In this document: in pieces, positions 8,061-16,697 of the stretch
Layout of the letters: each line of letters begins with the position of its first letter
How positions within the stretch are numbered: position 1 is the stretch's first letter
Source of the DNA: Marinobacterium sp. xm-d-530
GTDB taxonomy: Bacteria; Pseudomonadota; Gammaproteobacteria; Pseudomonadales; Balneatricaceae
Assembly: GCA_949499045.1 (NCBI GenBank)
Contig: CATEEE010000259.1
Location: forward strand, 1 to 41,395
Direction of reading: 5' to 3'
Length of the DNA: 41,395 bases
Program-made: the position numbers and the translations under genes
Notes under the pieces: generated by a model
Seen by the model: only the letters and a program-made list of their open reading frames with translations
Told to the model about the DNA's origin: nothing
The model's database searches: none

Positions 8061-9218
8061 TCAAAGAATTTCGGCACAATCTTGCATAAGCGCTCGTCTA
8101 GCAATAATTAAACGCATGATTTCATTGGTGCCTTCAAGAATACGGTGAACCCTGTTATCACGCAGATAACGTTCCATGGGATACTCTTTGATGTAGCCAT
8201 ATCCACCAAATATTTGAAGAGCCTCGTCAGTAATGTTGTAGCCTGCATCCGTTGCAAACTGTTTAGCCATTGCACAATAAACAGTTTTATCAGGGTGCCC
8301 GGCATCCAAACGACTTGCTGCCATTCGTATCATTTGACGAGCTGCTACCAACTGAGTTGTCATGTCTGCTAATTTGAATTGAAGAGCTTGGTAGTTACCA
8401 AGCGCTTTACCAAATTGGCTTCGATCAAGCATGTAGTCCCGCGCACGTTGGAGTGCTGCCTGAGCAGTGCCTATCGAACAAGCTCCGATATTAATACGAC
8501 CACCATCAAGTCCTTTCATGGCAATCTTAAATCCATCACCCTCATCGCCAAGAATTGCAGAGGCAGGAACATGTACATTTTCGAATGTAATCATGCGGGT
8601 TGGTTGGCTATTCCAACCCATTTTTTGCTCTTTTCGTCCATAGGTAATACCGGGTGTTTTTGCATCCACAACGAATGCAGAAATACCTTTAGCACCGGCT
8701 TCGCCAGTGCGTGCCATTACAACAAGGACATCGGTGGAACCTGCTCCTGAGATGAAGATTTTACTTCCATTAATTATGTACTCATCTCCTTCACGACGAG
8801 CCGTTGTTTTAATGGAGGCAGCATCTGATCCAGCATTGGGTTCTGTCAGACAGTAAGATGCGAACTTTTCACCTGCGGTCAGTTCAGGACACCAAGCCAT
8901 TCGGGTATCACTGTTACCAAACTCGGCAATCATCCAAGTCGACATATTATGGATTGTGATATAAGCGGTGGTTGAGGTGCAGCCCATCGCTAATTCTTCA
9001 AAAATGATACTTGCATCAAGTCGACTAAGACCAAGCCCCCCAACATCCTCTGGCGAATACAGGCCACAAAAACCTAATTCACCAGCTTTTTTCAGTGTTT
9101 CAATTGGGAATATCTGTTCTTCGTCCCATTCCGCCGCGTGAGGCTCTAGTTCTTTTTGTGCGAAACTACGAGCCATATCTGCGAAAGCAATTTGGTCTTC
9201 ATTAAGTTCGAAATCCAT
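8061..9218 (-). CDS. Isobutyryl-CoA dehydrogenase (acyl-CoA dehydrogenase family)
   Basis: A 385-residue FAD-dependent acyl-CoA dehydrogenase resembling ACAD8, converting isobutyryl-CoA to methacrylyl-CoA and passing electrons to ETF. The sequence shows the CLTEPNAGSDAAS and FISGAGSTD FAD/substrate segments, the QFGK helix motif, FGGYGY, and a catalytic glutamate at about residue 362 in LEGTNEI, the position used by short-chain members. The AGSTD segment and placement directly after mmsA favour isobutyryl-CoA rather than a straight-chain substrate. It is the second gene of the valine operon, 40 bases after mmsA. Confidence 0.9.
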   Translation of the reverse strand: MDFELNEDQIAFADMARSFAQKELEPHAAEWDEEQIFPIETLKKAGELGFCGLYSPEDVGGLGLSRLDASIIFEELAMGCTSTTAYITIHNMSTWMIAEFGNSDTRMAWCPELTAGEKFASYCLTEPNAGSDAASIKTTARREGDEYIINGSKIFISGAGSTDVLVVMARTGEAGAKGISAFVVDAKTPGITYGRKEQKMGWNSQPTRMITFENVHVPASAILGDEGDGFKIAMKGLDGGRINIGACSIGTAQAALQRARDYMLDRSQFGKALGNYQALQFKLADMTTQLVAARQMIRMAASRLDAGHPDKTVYCAMAKQFATDAGYNITDEALQIFGGYGYIKEYPMERYLRDNRVHRILEGTNEIMRLIIARRALMQDCAEIL

Positions 9219-9258
9219 AGCTTTACCTTTTTATCGTTATTTTCTGAATGCAAAAGGA

Positions 9259-10752
9259 TTACTTTAGCTGAATAGTGGTGTTGACCCCAGTATCTATATC
9301 CTCTTCGAACCAGCGAGACGTAACCGTTTTAGTTTCAGTATAAAACTTAACAGCCTGTTTACCGTATGCATGCTGATCACCATAAAATGACTTACGCCAT
9401 CCTGTGAAAGAGAACATTGGAAGTGGGACGGGTACTGGTACGTTAATGCCTACTTGACCGACCTTGATTTCGTGTTGGTATTTGCGTGCGACCGCTCCCG
9501 AAGATGTAAAAATTGATGTGCCATTTCCGTAAGGGTTTTCATTTATTAACTCAATTGCATCTTCTAAAGATTCAACTTCTATAACACACAAGACAGGACC
9601 AAAGATCTCTTCCTGATAAATTGTCATATCAGTGCTTACGTTACTGAATAGAGTAGGTCCTACCCAGTTCCCATCCGGATATCCTTCAACTTCACAGTTG
9701 CTTCCGTCAAGTAGGCAGTTAGCCCCTTGATCTTTACCTTGCTGAATAAAATCTAACACTCGTTGGCGTGCAGCAGGATTAATAAGCGGCCCGTACCCTG
9801 CTTCAGGGTCATTCCATGCACCTGGGCGCACCTTCTTCATGGCATCTCGTAATTCAGGTATCCATTCCTTAGCACTACCAACAAACAGAGCGACTGAAAT
9901 GGCCATACATCTTTGACCGCCGGCCCCTATTGAAGCCCCTACAAGGTTATTAATGACTTGGTTTTTTGAAGCATCAGGCATGATCACCATATGGTTTTTG
10001 GCGCCCGCAAAAGCTTGTACGCGTTTTAAGTGTTCGGTACCTGTGCGATAAATGTGCTCACCTACGGCAACGGATCCGACAAAAGAAATTGCAGGAGTAT
10101 CCTTGTGAGTTAAAAGCTGATCAACGACTTCCTTAGTGCCGTGAACAACTTGAAGTAGACCCTCGGGAGCCCCAGCCTCAATGAAAAGCTCGGCGAGACG
10201 CATAGGAGTCAACGGATCTTGCTCTGAGGGTTTGAGCACGAAGGTATTACCGCATGCAATAGCCATAGGGAACATCCACAAAGGAATCATGGCAGGGAAG
10301 TTGAATGGGGTGATGCCAACACAAACGCCCAATGGTTGTGTAATGCTATAGCAATCAATTTTACGAGCTACGTTTTCAACCGTTTCACCCATTGATAATG
10401 AAGCGATGTTGCAGGCATGTTCTACGACTTCAATCCCTCTCCACACATCTCCCTTAGCATCCTCAAAGGTCTTGCCGGTTTCGCTTGATAATAAAGTAGC
10501 GATTTCATCATGATGCTCTTTCAATAGCGCTTGATAACGAAGCATTAAACGAGCGCGCTCTCCAACAGGTGTCTCTTTCCATATTTCGAATGCATTTTTT
10601 GCTGAGTCGATCGCTTTTTCAACTTCAGCTGCCGTAGCGCAAGGTACTTCAGCAATAACATTTTGTGTGGCAGGATCAGTGACAGGAATAAATTTGTCTG
10701 ATTGGCTTTGAACCATCTGACCATTAATGAGTAAAGGAACGCGAACAGTCAT
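9259..10752 (-). CDS. mmsA: Methylmalonate-semialdehyde dehydrogenase (CoA-acylating)
   Basis: A 497-residue aldehyde dehydrogenase that converts methylmalonate semialdehyde, NAD+ and CoA to propionyl-CoA, the last step of valine breakdown. The catalytic cysteine is Cys282 in GGQRCMA; Asn152 lies in TPFNFP; and GAKNH at 250-254 replaces the general-base glutamate motif of hydrolytic aldehyde dehydrogenases, a hallmark of the CoA-acylating MmsA group. The start has a strong ribosome binding site, AGGAG, just upstream. It is the first gene of the operon that runs to prpE and is divergent from the AraC-type regulator at 10893. Confidence 0.95.
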   Translation of the reverse strand: MTVRVPLLINGQMVQSQSDKFIPVTDPATQNVIAEVPCATAAEVEKAIDSAKNAFEIWKETPVGERARLMLRYQALLKEHHDEIATLLSSETGKTFEDAKGDVWRGIEVVEHACNIASLSMGETVENVARKIDCYSITQPLGVCVGITPFNFPAMIPLWMFPMAIACGNTFVLKPSEQDPLTPMRLAELFIEAGAPEGLLQVVHGTKEVVDQLLTHKDTPAISFVGSVAVGEHIYRTGTEHLKRVQAFAGAKNHMVIMPDASKNQVINNLVGASIGAGGQRCMAISVALFVGSAKEWIPELRDAMKKVRPGAWNDPEAGYGPLINPAARQRVLDFIQQGKDQGANCLLDGSNCEVEGYPDGNWVGPTLFSNVSTDMTIYQEEIFGPVLCVIEVESLEDAIELINENPYGNGTSIFTSSGAVARKYQHEIKVGQVGINVPVPVPLPMFSFTGWRKSFYGDQHAYGKQAVKFYTETKTVTSRWFEEDIDTGVNTTIQLK

Positions 10753-10818
10753 AGAAAACTCCTAACTAATATTGTTTTTATATTTCAGCTACATTTGTAA
10801 CACCGTTATGGTCGTAAT

Positions 10819-10833
10819 AAGATTGATAATCTT
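10819..10833. promoter_or_regulatory. Palindrome in the mmsA / AraC-regulator intergenic region
   Basis: AAGATT-GAT-AATCTT is a perfect 6-bp inverted repeat with a three-base centre, in the 140-base space between divergent mmsA and the araC-type gene, 66 bases from the mmsA start and 59 from the regulator start. Its position suits an operator controlling both. AraC proteins usually bind direct repeats, so the binder could be another regulator. No experimental support is visible. Confidence 0.4.
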
Positions 10834-10892
10834 GTTGAGTTGCTGGATTATATTGCGGTAACAATCTAATCATTAGTAGAAGTACAGCAATT

Positions 10893-11783
10893 ATGAGTAG
10901 ACCGTCGAATTGGCCTTTACCACCAGGAAGTGTTCGCTATTTGGTCCCAAAACCTCTTTGCAAAGATCTCTCAAGGAATCCGCTTAGTAGCGATTTATTC
11001 CCCAAAGCGATGGGATATTACTGCCGTGCCAACGGGCACAAAATGGAACGATTAATACACGATGATTATTTGGTTATTTATTGTGTTCAAGGGGAGGGGG
11101 TATTCAGTGCAAACGCGCATTACATCAGGGTAAAAGCTGGAGATTTTTTAATAGTCCCATCAGGCTTATCACATCGTTATTCATCATCATCAACTGATCC
11201 TTGGACAATTTATTGGGTTCATTTTGAAGGTGGTCAGGTAGAAAACTTTTGTAGCAATACTCAGTTTGAAAGATCGCAGGGTTGTTTCTATTTAAAAAGT
11301 ATAGGCGTACATCCGCAATTGACCAGTAGTTTTGATACGTTATTGAGTTGCCGTAACTCAGTTCATGATTTACCAGTTCATATTTTTTCAGCAAATATTC
11401 TTCGTCAAATTTTGTCACATGTTGCGTTTCTTAACCCACTTGAGCAGTTGCGTCGGCAACGAGAGAGCTTGGACATAGATAGTCTTCATGCACTTATGAA
11501 ATCGAACCTCAGTGAACAATTAAATTTGGATACTTTGGCCGCTAGTGTGAATTTGTCTAAGTATCATTTTGTGAAGCGTTATCGTGAAATAACTGGCACC
11601 ACTCCTATAAATCGTTTTATTCAGATGAAAATTGAACGTGCTTGTTATTTTCTAGATACCACCTACAAAGAGATCAAAGAGATTGCCTTTGAATTAGGTT
11701 ATGAAGATCCATATTATTTTTCTCGAGTATTTCGTAAGCAGATAGGTGTTTCACCAAGCTACTACAGAAAGATGCTCTCTTAA
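10893..11783 (+). CDS. mmsR: AraC-family transcriptional regulator (MmsR-like)
   Basis: A 296-residue regulator with an N-terminal AraC-type cupin sensing domain (about 25-170, with GEGVFSANAH and a sugar-cupin-like PSGLSHRY) and a C-terminal double helix-turn-helix domain (about 195-292; LDTLAASVNLSKYHF is the first HTH, and IKEIAFELGYEDPYYFSRVFRK the second). It is transcribed divergently from mmsA, as is the AraC-family activator MmsR of Pseudomonas aeruginosa with its mmsAB operon. I infer that it activates the valine operon on sensing 3-hydroxyisobutyrate or a related intermediate. The symbol is by position and family, not by demonstrated orthology. Confidence 0.8.
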   Translation: MSRPSNWPLPPGSVRYLVPKPLCKDLSRNPLSSDLFPKAMGYYCRANGHKMERLIHDDYLVIYCVQGEGVFSANAHYIRVKAGDFLIVPSGLSHRYSSSSTDPWTIYWVHFEGGQVENFCSNTQFERSQGCFYLKSIGVHPQLTSSFDTLLSCRNSVHDLPVHIFSANILRQILSHVAFLNPLEQLRRQRESLDIDSLHALMKSNLSEQLNLDTLAASVNLSKYHFVKRYREITGTTPINRFIQMKIERACYFLDTTYKEIKEIAFELGYEDPYYFSRVFRKQIGVSPSYYRKMLS

Positions 11784-11796
11784 ATAGGAAATATCA

Positions 11797-12156
11797 ATGT
11801 CTGAATCCAAAGCTCGTTGTAGTAGTGGTCAATTGAATACTGTTTGTTATTCAGCTCCGTTACATGTTTTCGTTTGTCACTGTGGCGAGTGCCAGCGGAG
11901 AACAGGCAGTGCATTCGGCTACCAAGCGCTATTCGATGAGAATCAAGTTAAAATAATGGGTAAGTCGAAACGATACACCCAAATTGGCGATAATGGTTTT
12001 CGTGTGAGCTTTAATTTTTGCCCTAGCTGCGGTAGTAAAGTCTGGTATCGAGCAGAACGCGCTGTACAACTCGTTGGAATTCCAGCTGGAGCTTTTGCAG
12101 ATGCAAGCTTTTATCCTCCCAGCAAGTCAATCTTTGAGTCAAATAAACATCCATGA
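11797..12156 (+). CDS. GFA-family protein, probably decaying
   Basis: A 119-residue member of the GFA (glutathione-dependent formaldehyde-activating enzyme-like) zinc-binding family, whose members rarely have proven functions. Metal ligands Cys27, Cys29 and Cys32 (CHCGEC) and Cys75 and Cys78 (CPSCGS) are present. The usual N-terminal CxCG pair is Cys8-Ser9-Ser10-Gly, so one zinc ligand is lost through a TGT-to-AGT type change. The C-terminus stops in NKHP just where the family has HPW; the stop is TGA where TGG is expected, and the same frame continues for eight sensible codons (12157-12180) before a second TGA. It follows the AraC gene by 13 bases. It may be a recent pseudogene or a tolerated variant. 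Confidence 0.75.
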   Translation: MSESKARCSSGQLNTVCYSAPLHVFVCHCGECQRRTGSAFGYQALFDENQVKIMGKSKRYTQIGDNGFRVSFNFCPSCGSKVWYRAERAVQLVGIPAGAFADASFYPPSKSIFESNKHP

Positions 12157-12209
12157 TTAGAGCTTATCGAAGTTATGGAGTGACTAATTTGAATCGTTTA
12201 AACAATCTC

Positions 12210-12260
12210 TAGGGGTTTACTAGCAAATCATATTCGGATAAAAATAGGGGTAAACCCCTA
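12210..12260. promoter_or_regulatory. Double inverted repeat upstream of acyl-CoA dehydrogenase operon
   Basis: TAGGGGTTTAC at 12210-12220 is the exact reverse complement of GTAAACCCCTA at 12250-12260, giving an 11-bp inverted repeat with centres 40 bases apart. The second half is itself part of a near-perfect palindrome, TAGGGGT-AA-ACCCCTA (12245-12260). The repeat ends 15 bases before the start codon at 12276, and no T-run follows, so a protein-binding operator pair is more likely than a terminator. The ribosome binding site AGGA at 12262-12265 lies immediately after it, so a bound protein could block initiation. Confidence 0.55.
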
Positions 12261-12275
12261 TAGGAACTCCATAAA

Positions 12276-13433
12276 ATGAATTTGCAGCTGAACGATGAAC
12301 AGTTACTGATACAAGAGACGGCTAGGCGTATTGCTCAGTCTAAAATTTCAGAATCAGCAGCTGAACTTGATCGAACAAAAGATTTATCTCTTCTTATTGA
12401 TAATTGTAAAGCTTTAGCTGAATTAGGCTTTATGGGGTTGCACATCGATGCGACCTATGGAGGCAGTGACGCTGGTACGGTGGCATTTAGCGTTGCACTC
12501 ACTGAGATAGGTCGTGCATGCGCCTCCACAGCTGTAACCATGTCAGTTACTAATATGGTTGCAGAAGTAATTCAGTCAGTTGGTAGTGAGGAACAAAAAC
12601 AATACTACCTTCCTAAGCTTTGTAGTGGTGAGTTCAAAGCCGGTAGTTTCTGTCTTACAGAGTCCGGCGCAGGTTCTGATCCTGCATCAATGCTTACTAA
12701 AGCAGATCGTGTAGACGGAGGTTACTGCATCACTGGCACTAAACAGTGGATTACAAGTGCCAAGTTTGCAGGAGTCTTTGTTGTTTGGGCCGTCACTGAT
12801 TCTCGAGCTCCTAAAGGCAAAGGGATATCTTGTTTTTTAGTGGACTCTGACAATCCAGGAATACAAATTGGGCCCTCGGAACATAAAATGGGTCAGCAAG
12901 GCTCTGCCACCAATGAAGTACATTTTGATCAAGTTTTCGTGAAAGATTCAGCTCTCTTAGGTCAATTGAATGATGGATTTAGAATAGCGGTTTCAGAGTT
13001 AGCCGGTGGACGAATCGGTGTCGGTTCTCTTGCACTTGGTATTGGGCTGGCTGCTATGGATTATGCGTCAGGTTATGTAACTGAGCGTCATCAATTTGGA
13101 AAAGCTATATCGGATTTTCAGGGCATTCAGTGGATGATGTCTGATCGCTACACAGAGCTAGAGGCGTCACGTTTACTTCTTATGTCAGCAGCGGATCGAA
13201 AGGATAGGGGACTCAATTTCGCCAAAGAAGCATCCATGGCAAAACTATTTGCTACTGAAAAAGCAAATTCAGCATGTTATACCGCGCTTCAAATGTTAGG
13301 TGGGTACGGTTACATGCAAGAGTATCCTGTCGAAAGATATTGTCGAGACGCGCGAATAACAACGATTTACGAAGGCACCAGTGAGATTCAACGTGTGATC
13401 ATCTCACGTGAAATTCTCCGTGAATTGGGTTAG
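12276..13433 (+). CDS. Acyl-CoA dehydrogenase, short/branched-chain type
   Basis: A 385-residue acyl-CoA dehydrogenase oxidising an acyl-CoA to the 2-enoyl-CoA with FAD. Family segments are present: CLTESGAGSDPAS, WITSAKFA, the QFGK motif, LGGYGYMQEYPVER, and a catalytic glutamate at residue 366 in YEGTSEI, the position used by short-chain and 2-methyl-branched dehydrogenases rather than isovaleryl-CoA dehydrogenase. It heads a four-gene plus-strand operon and abuts the racemase-like gene with no spacer. That neighbour suggests a 2-methyl-branched substrate such as 2-methylbutyryl-CoA from isoleucine (inference). A straight-chain butyryl-CoA role cannot be excluded. Confidence 0.88.
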   Translation: MNLQLNDEQLLIQETARRIAQSKISESAAELDRTKDLSLLIDNCKALAELGFMGLHIDATYGGSDAGTVAFSVALTEIGRACASTAVTMSVTNMVAEVIQSVGSEEQKQYYLPKLCSGEFKAGSFCLTESGAGSDPASMLTKADRVDGGYCITGTKQWITSAKFAGVFVVWAVTDSRAPKGKGISCFLVDSDNPGIQIGPSEHKMGQQGSATNEVHFDQVFVKDSALLGQLNDGFRIAVSELAGGRIGVGSLALGIGLAAMDYASGYVTERHQFGKAISDFQGIQWMMSDRYTELEASRLLLMSAADRKDRGLNFAKEASMAKLFATEKANSACYTALQMLGGYGYMQEYPVERYCRDARITTIYEGTSEIQRVIISREILRELG

Positions 13434-14594
13434 ATGATGAAACCCCTTGACGGTTTAAAGGTTCTCGATTTTTCGACGCTTCTACCCGGACCATTTGCAT
13501 CAATGTTGTTGGCTGATATGGGGGCCGATGTCATTAGAGTAGAGCCTCCTGACAAGCCTGATCTTGTTCGAGATCTTGAACCTCAGATAGAGGGACAATC
13601 TTCAGCATTTAGGTATCTCAATAGAGGCAAGCGATCTATCGCTTTAAACCTAAAGAGTCAAAAGGCTATCGAGGTGGTTCACAAACTACTGGATGAGTTT
13701 GATATTGTCATTGAGCAATTTAGACCTGGTGTGATGACAAAACTTGGAATTGGTTATGAACAACTCAAACAAGTTAAACCAGATTTAATTTATTGTTCGA
13801 TTACAGGTTATGGGCAAGACGGTGAGTACGCTACCCGCGCCGGTCATGATATCAATTACTTAGCTTTATCAGGAATCTCTAGTCACACAGGTCGTGTTTC
13901 TAGTGGGCCTAGTTTGAGCGGTCTTCAGATAGCCGATTTGGCGGGAGGCTCACAACCAGCGGTAATCGGTATTTTGAGTGCAGTTATACATCGATCTCGC
14001 ACAGGTGAGGGGGCGCATATTGATATTTCCATGGCCGATAACTGTCTTGCATTACAGCCACTTCTTGTACCGGGACAGTTGAATGGGGCTTCTAAGGAAC
14101 AACTAGAAACGCACTTCCTTAATGGTGCAGGTATTTATGATTATTATCCTACTCGAGATGGTCGTTACATTGCGGTAGGCAGTTTAGAGCCCAAATTTAA
14201 ACGTATTTTGCTAGCAACGCTAAACCTTTCTGATGCGGAAAATCTTAATGATGAGTCGTTAAAGGTTAAGTTAAAAGAACGTTTTTTATCAGCAGATCAG
14301 CATGATTGGGTTCATCTATTTTCTGCAGTTGATGCGTGCGTTGAACCGGTTTTAGATATCAAACAGACCGTAAACCATCCTTTATTCAGTTCTCGCGGTT
14401 TAGTAACCACAACTGATACGGGTGAGATTCAAATTGCACCTGCAATTCGCTTCAATGGCACTGTAAACAAACTTCCTGATCCAGCCCCAAATTTAGGGGG
14501 CAATAGAGACGAGATACTTTCCCAAATTGGCCTTTCTCAGTTAGATATTGACCAACTAAGTGAACAAGGGCTTTTTGGTAATCAAGAACAATAA
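13434..14594 (+). CDS. Alpha-methylacyl-CoA racemase-like protein (CaiB/BaiF family)
   Basis: A 386-residue type III CoA-transferase-fold protein. The CaiB/BaiF opening is clear (LDFSTLLPGPFASMLLADMGAD). It carries the racemase residues rather than the transferase pattern: His138 in AGHDINYL, Asp168 in QIADLAGG and Glu252 in GSLEPKF, spaced like His126, Asp156 and Glu241 of the Mycobacterium tuberculosis alpha-methylacyl-CoA racemase. I therefore favour interconversion of (2R)- and (2S)-2-methylacyl-CoAs over CoA transfer. The start is the first ATG of an ATGATG pair directly after the stop of the dehydrogenase, indicating translational coupling. General annotation pipelines would call it a CoA transferase. 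Confidence 0.8.
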   Translation: MMKPLDGLKVLDFSTLLPGPFASMLLADMGADVIRVEPPDKPDLVRDLEPQIEGQSSAFRYLNRGKRSIALNLKSQKAIEVVHKLLDEFDIVIEQFRPGVMTKLGIGYEQLKQVKPDLIYCSITGYGQDGEYATRAGHDINYLALSGISSHTGRVSSGPSLSGLQIADLAGGSQPAVIGILSAVIHRSRTGEGAHIDISMADNCLALQPLLVPGQLNGASKEQLETHFLNGAGIYDYYPTRDGRYIAVGSLEPKFKRILLATLNLSDAENLNDESLKVKLKERFLSADQHDWVHLFSAVDACVEPVLDIKQTVNHPLFSSRGLVTTTDTGEIQIAPAIRFNGTVNKLPDPAPNLGGNRDEILSQIGLSQLDIDQLSEQGLFGNQEQ

Positions 14595-14613
14595 AAAGAG
14601 CATGGAGAGAAAA

Positions 14614-16269
14614 ATGACCACACAAAATTATCAACAGTTCTATGACAACTTCAATGTCAGTCAGGTAGAACAAGAAATGGTTGGTTCTTTAGAGGCCGGT
14701 TTTAATGTTTGTGAAGAGATCATAGACAAATGGTGTTCAGATCCCAATCGAGTAGCATTGCGTCACGAGGGGTTAGACGGTGCTTCTTCCGTATACACAT
14801 TTGTAGAACTAAAAGAAAAATCGTCACAATTTGCAAACTATCTTACGTCTAAAGGTATTGGAAGGGGTGACTGTGTCTCAGCACTTCTCCCTCGATCACC
14901 TGAATTGATGGTTGTGATTCTTGGCACATTACGTGCGGGAGCTGTTTATCAACCGCTATTTACTGCTTTTGGTTCTGGTGCTATTGAATATCGTGTACAA
15001 CAAGCTAACACCCGTTTGATTGTAACAGATCCGTCAAATCGCCCTAAGTTGGACGATGTTGAGGGTTGTCCAGAGGTGCTCTTGGTTAACGCGAAACATG
15101 CTGCGAAACAATATAATACCGAAGAAGATTTCGCCTCTTCTGTGTTCGTTCAGTCTTCAAAATTTGAACCAGTTTGTGTTGGACATGATGAACCCTTTTT
15201 ACAGATGTTTACCTCCGGTACTGTTGGTAAGTCTAAAGGTGTTGCTGTGCCAACCAAGGCTATACTCTCCTTTTATGTTTATATGCGTTATGCCATTGGA
15301 CTGACTCCCGAGGATAATTTCTGGAATGTAGCAGATCCCGGTTGGGCTTACGGTTTATATTATGCGGTTGTTGGGCCGCTTTTACTCGGGAATGCGACAC
15401 ATTTTTGTGAGGCTGGATTTACACCAGAAACCACTTACGAAATGTTGCGTAAATACAATATAACCAATCTTGCTGCTGCCCCAACTGCATATCGTTTATT
15501 AATGGCAAATGATGGTCAGTTAAGGGCTGATGATAAGTTCAATCTCAGGGTTGCGAGCAGTGCGGGTGAGCCATTAAACCCCGAAGTCATTTCGTGGGTT
15601 AAGCGTCGACTTGGGTGCCCAGTCATGGATCACTACGGTCAAACTGAGACCGGTATGACAGCTTGTAACCATCATTTGCTTGATCAACCAGTGGTTCGTG
15701 TTGGTTCGATGGGATACTCAATGCCGGGGCATCGAGTAGTAGCTCTTGACGCGGACTTTAACGAAGTAGGTGAGGGTGAACAGGGGCAGCTGGCTGTAGA
15801 TGTCTCAAGGTCTCCTCTTTTCTTCTTTCCTGGTTATACTTGGCAAGAGAAAAAGCCTTATCACGGCAATTACTATCTCACCGGTGATGTAGTACTCTGC
15901 CATGGTGATGGCAGTTATTCTTTTACCGGACGAGATGATGACATTATAACTACTGCTGGTTATCGAGTCGGACCTGCTGATGTCGAGAACACTCTACTTG
16001 AGCATGAATCCGTGGCTGAGTCTGGTGTTGTTGGTAAGCCTGACAATAAGCGTGGTGCAATTATCAAAGCTTATGTTGTTCTCAAATTGGGCTTTGAACC
16101 CACTGAGCAATTAATTCAGACTTTACAAACGCACGTCCGAAGTCGATTATCCACACATGCATTTCCAAGAGAAATTGAATTCGTCGACGACTTACCTAAA
16201 ACACCAAGTGGTAAAATACAGCGGTTTGTACTGCGAAACCGTGCACGCGACGAGGTAGATGCCTACTGA
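14614..16269 (+). CDS. AMP-forming acyl-CoA ligase
   Basis: An AMP-binding acyl-CoA synthetase of 551 residues from the chosen start. The ATP loop appears as TSGTVGKSKG, followed by DHYGQTETGM, YLTGDVV, FTGRDDDII and the C-terminal catalytic lysine in TPSGKIQRF. Longer starts at 14560 or 14602 are possible, but the ATG at 14614 has GGAGAG at 14604-14609, at good distance, and avoids overlap with the preceding gene. Overall it resembles acetyl-CoA-synthetase-like or medium-chain (ACSM-type) ligases. It probably activates the free acid that enters the racemase/dehydrogenase route of this operon; the substrate is not readable. Confidence 0.87.
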   Translation: MTTQNYQQFYDNFNVSQVEQEMVGSLEAGFNVCEEIIDKWCSDPNRVALRHEGLDGASSVYTFVELKEKSSQFANYLTSKGIGRGDCVSALLPRSPELMVVILGTLRAGAVYQPLFTAFGSGAIEYRVQQANTRLIVTDPSNRPKLDDVEGCPEVLLVNAKHAAKQYNTEEDFASSVFVQSSKFEPVCVGHDEPFLQMFTSGTVGKSKGVAVPTKAILSFYVYMRYAIGLTPEDNFWNVADPGWAYGLYYAVVGPLLLGNATHFCEAGFTPETTYEMLRKYNITNLAAAPTAYRLLMANDGQLRADDKFNLRVASSAGEPLNPEVISWVKRRLGCPVMDHYGQTETGMTACNHHLLDQPVVRVGSMGYSMPGHRVVALDADFNEVGEGEQGQLAVDVSRSPLFFFPGYTWQEKKPYHGNYYLTGDVVLCHGDGSYSFTGRDDDIITTAGYRVGPADVENTLLEHESVAESGVVGKPDNKRGAIIKAYVVLKLGFEPTEQLIQTLQTHVRSRLSTHAFPREIEFVDDLPKTPSGKIQRFVLRNRARDEVDAY

Positions 16270-16285
16270 GTGATTAAGGTGAAAA

Positions 16286-16690
16286 ATGAACTTAGATGAA
16301 ATGAAATCTTTCCTTGCAGAGCAATTTCCGCAAGGAGAGCGCTTCGGTGAATTAGTTGAGTTAGAACCAGGTCAAGCGACTATGAGGTTATCTCAAAATG
16401 ATGATCATAATCGCATAACACCTGCTCATCAAAGATCAACGATAATGGCGCTTGCTGATGTCGCTGTATACGCTGCATTGTTGAGTAAAATCGGTCCGGT
16501 AAGTTTGGCGGTTACTTCAAATTTAAATATCAATTTTATGAAGGAACCAAGCAAAAGTCAGAGTATTCTGGCACAAGCAAAAATGCTTAAAGTCGGTAAA
16601 CGACTGGCTGTGGGAGAAGTGTTGGTTTTTACAACGGGAGACACCGATCCCATTGCTCATGTAACGATGACCTATGCTATCCCAAGCTAA
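16286..16690 (+). CDS. PaaI-like hotdog-fold thioesterase
   Basis: A 134-residue hotdog-fold protein of the PaaI/acyl-CoA thioesterase group, with the ALADVAVYAAL helix near residue 52 containing the conserved Asp, and the SNLNINFMKEP strand and VGKRLAVGEV segment typical of the family. The usual glycine-rich GGT turn before the helix is replaced by PAHQRST, so activity might differ. It is the last gene of the acyl-CoA dehydrogenase operon (16 bases after the ligase) and probably removes stalled acyl-CoAs. Its stop lies only seven bases from the stop of the convergent response regulator, with no hairpin between. Confidence 0.82.
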   Translation: MNLDEMKSFLAEQFPQGERFGELVELEPGQATMRLSQNDDHNRITPAHQRSTIMALADVAVYAALLSKIGPVSLAVTSNLNINFMKEPSKSQSILAQAKMLKVGKRLAVGEVLVFTTGDTDPIAHVTMTYAIPS

Positions 16691-16697
16691 ATTATTT

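Noticed and set aside
14560-14613. Longer start for the acyl-CoA ligase
   Set aside because: It overlaps the racemase-like gene and lacks a ribosome binding site; the ATG at 14614 has a good one.
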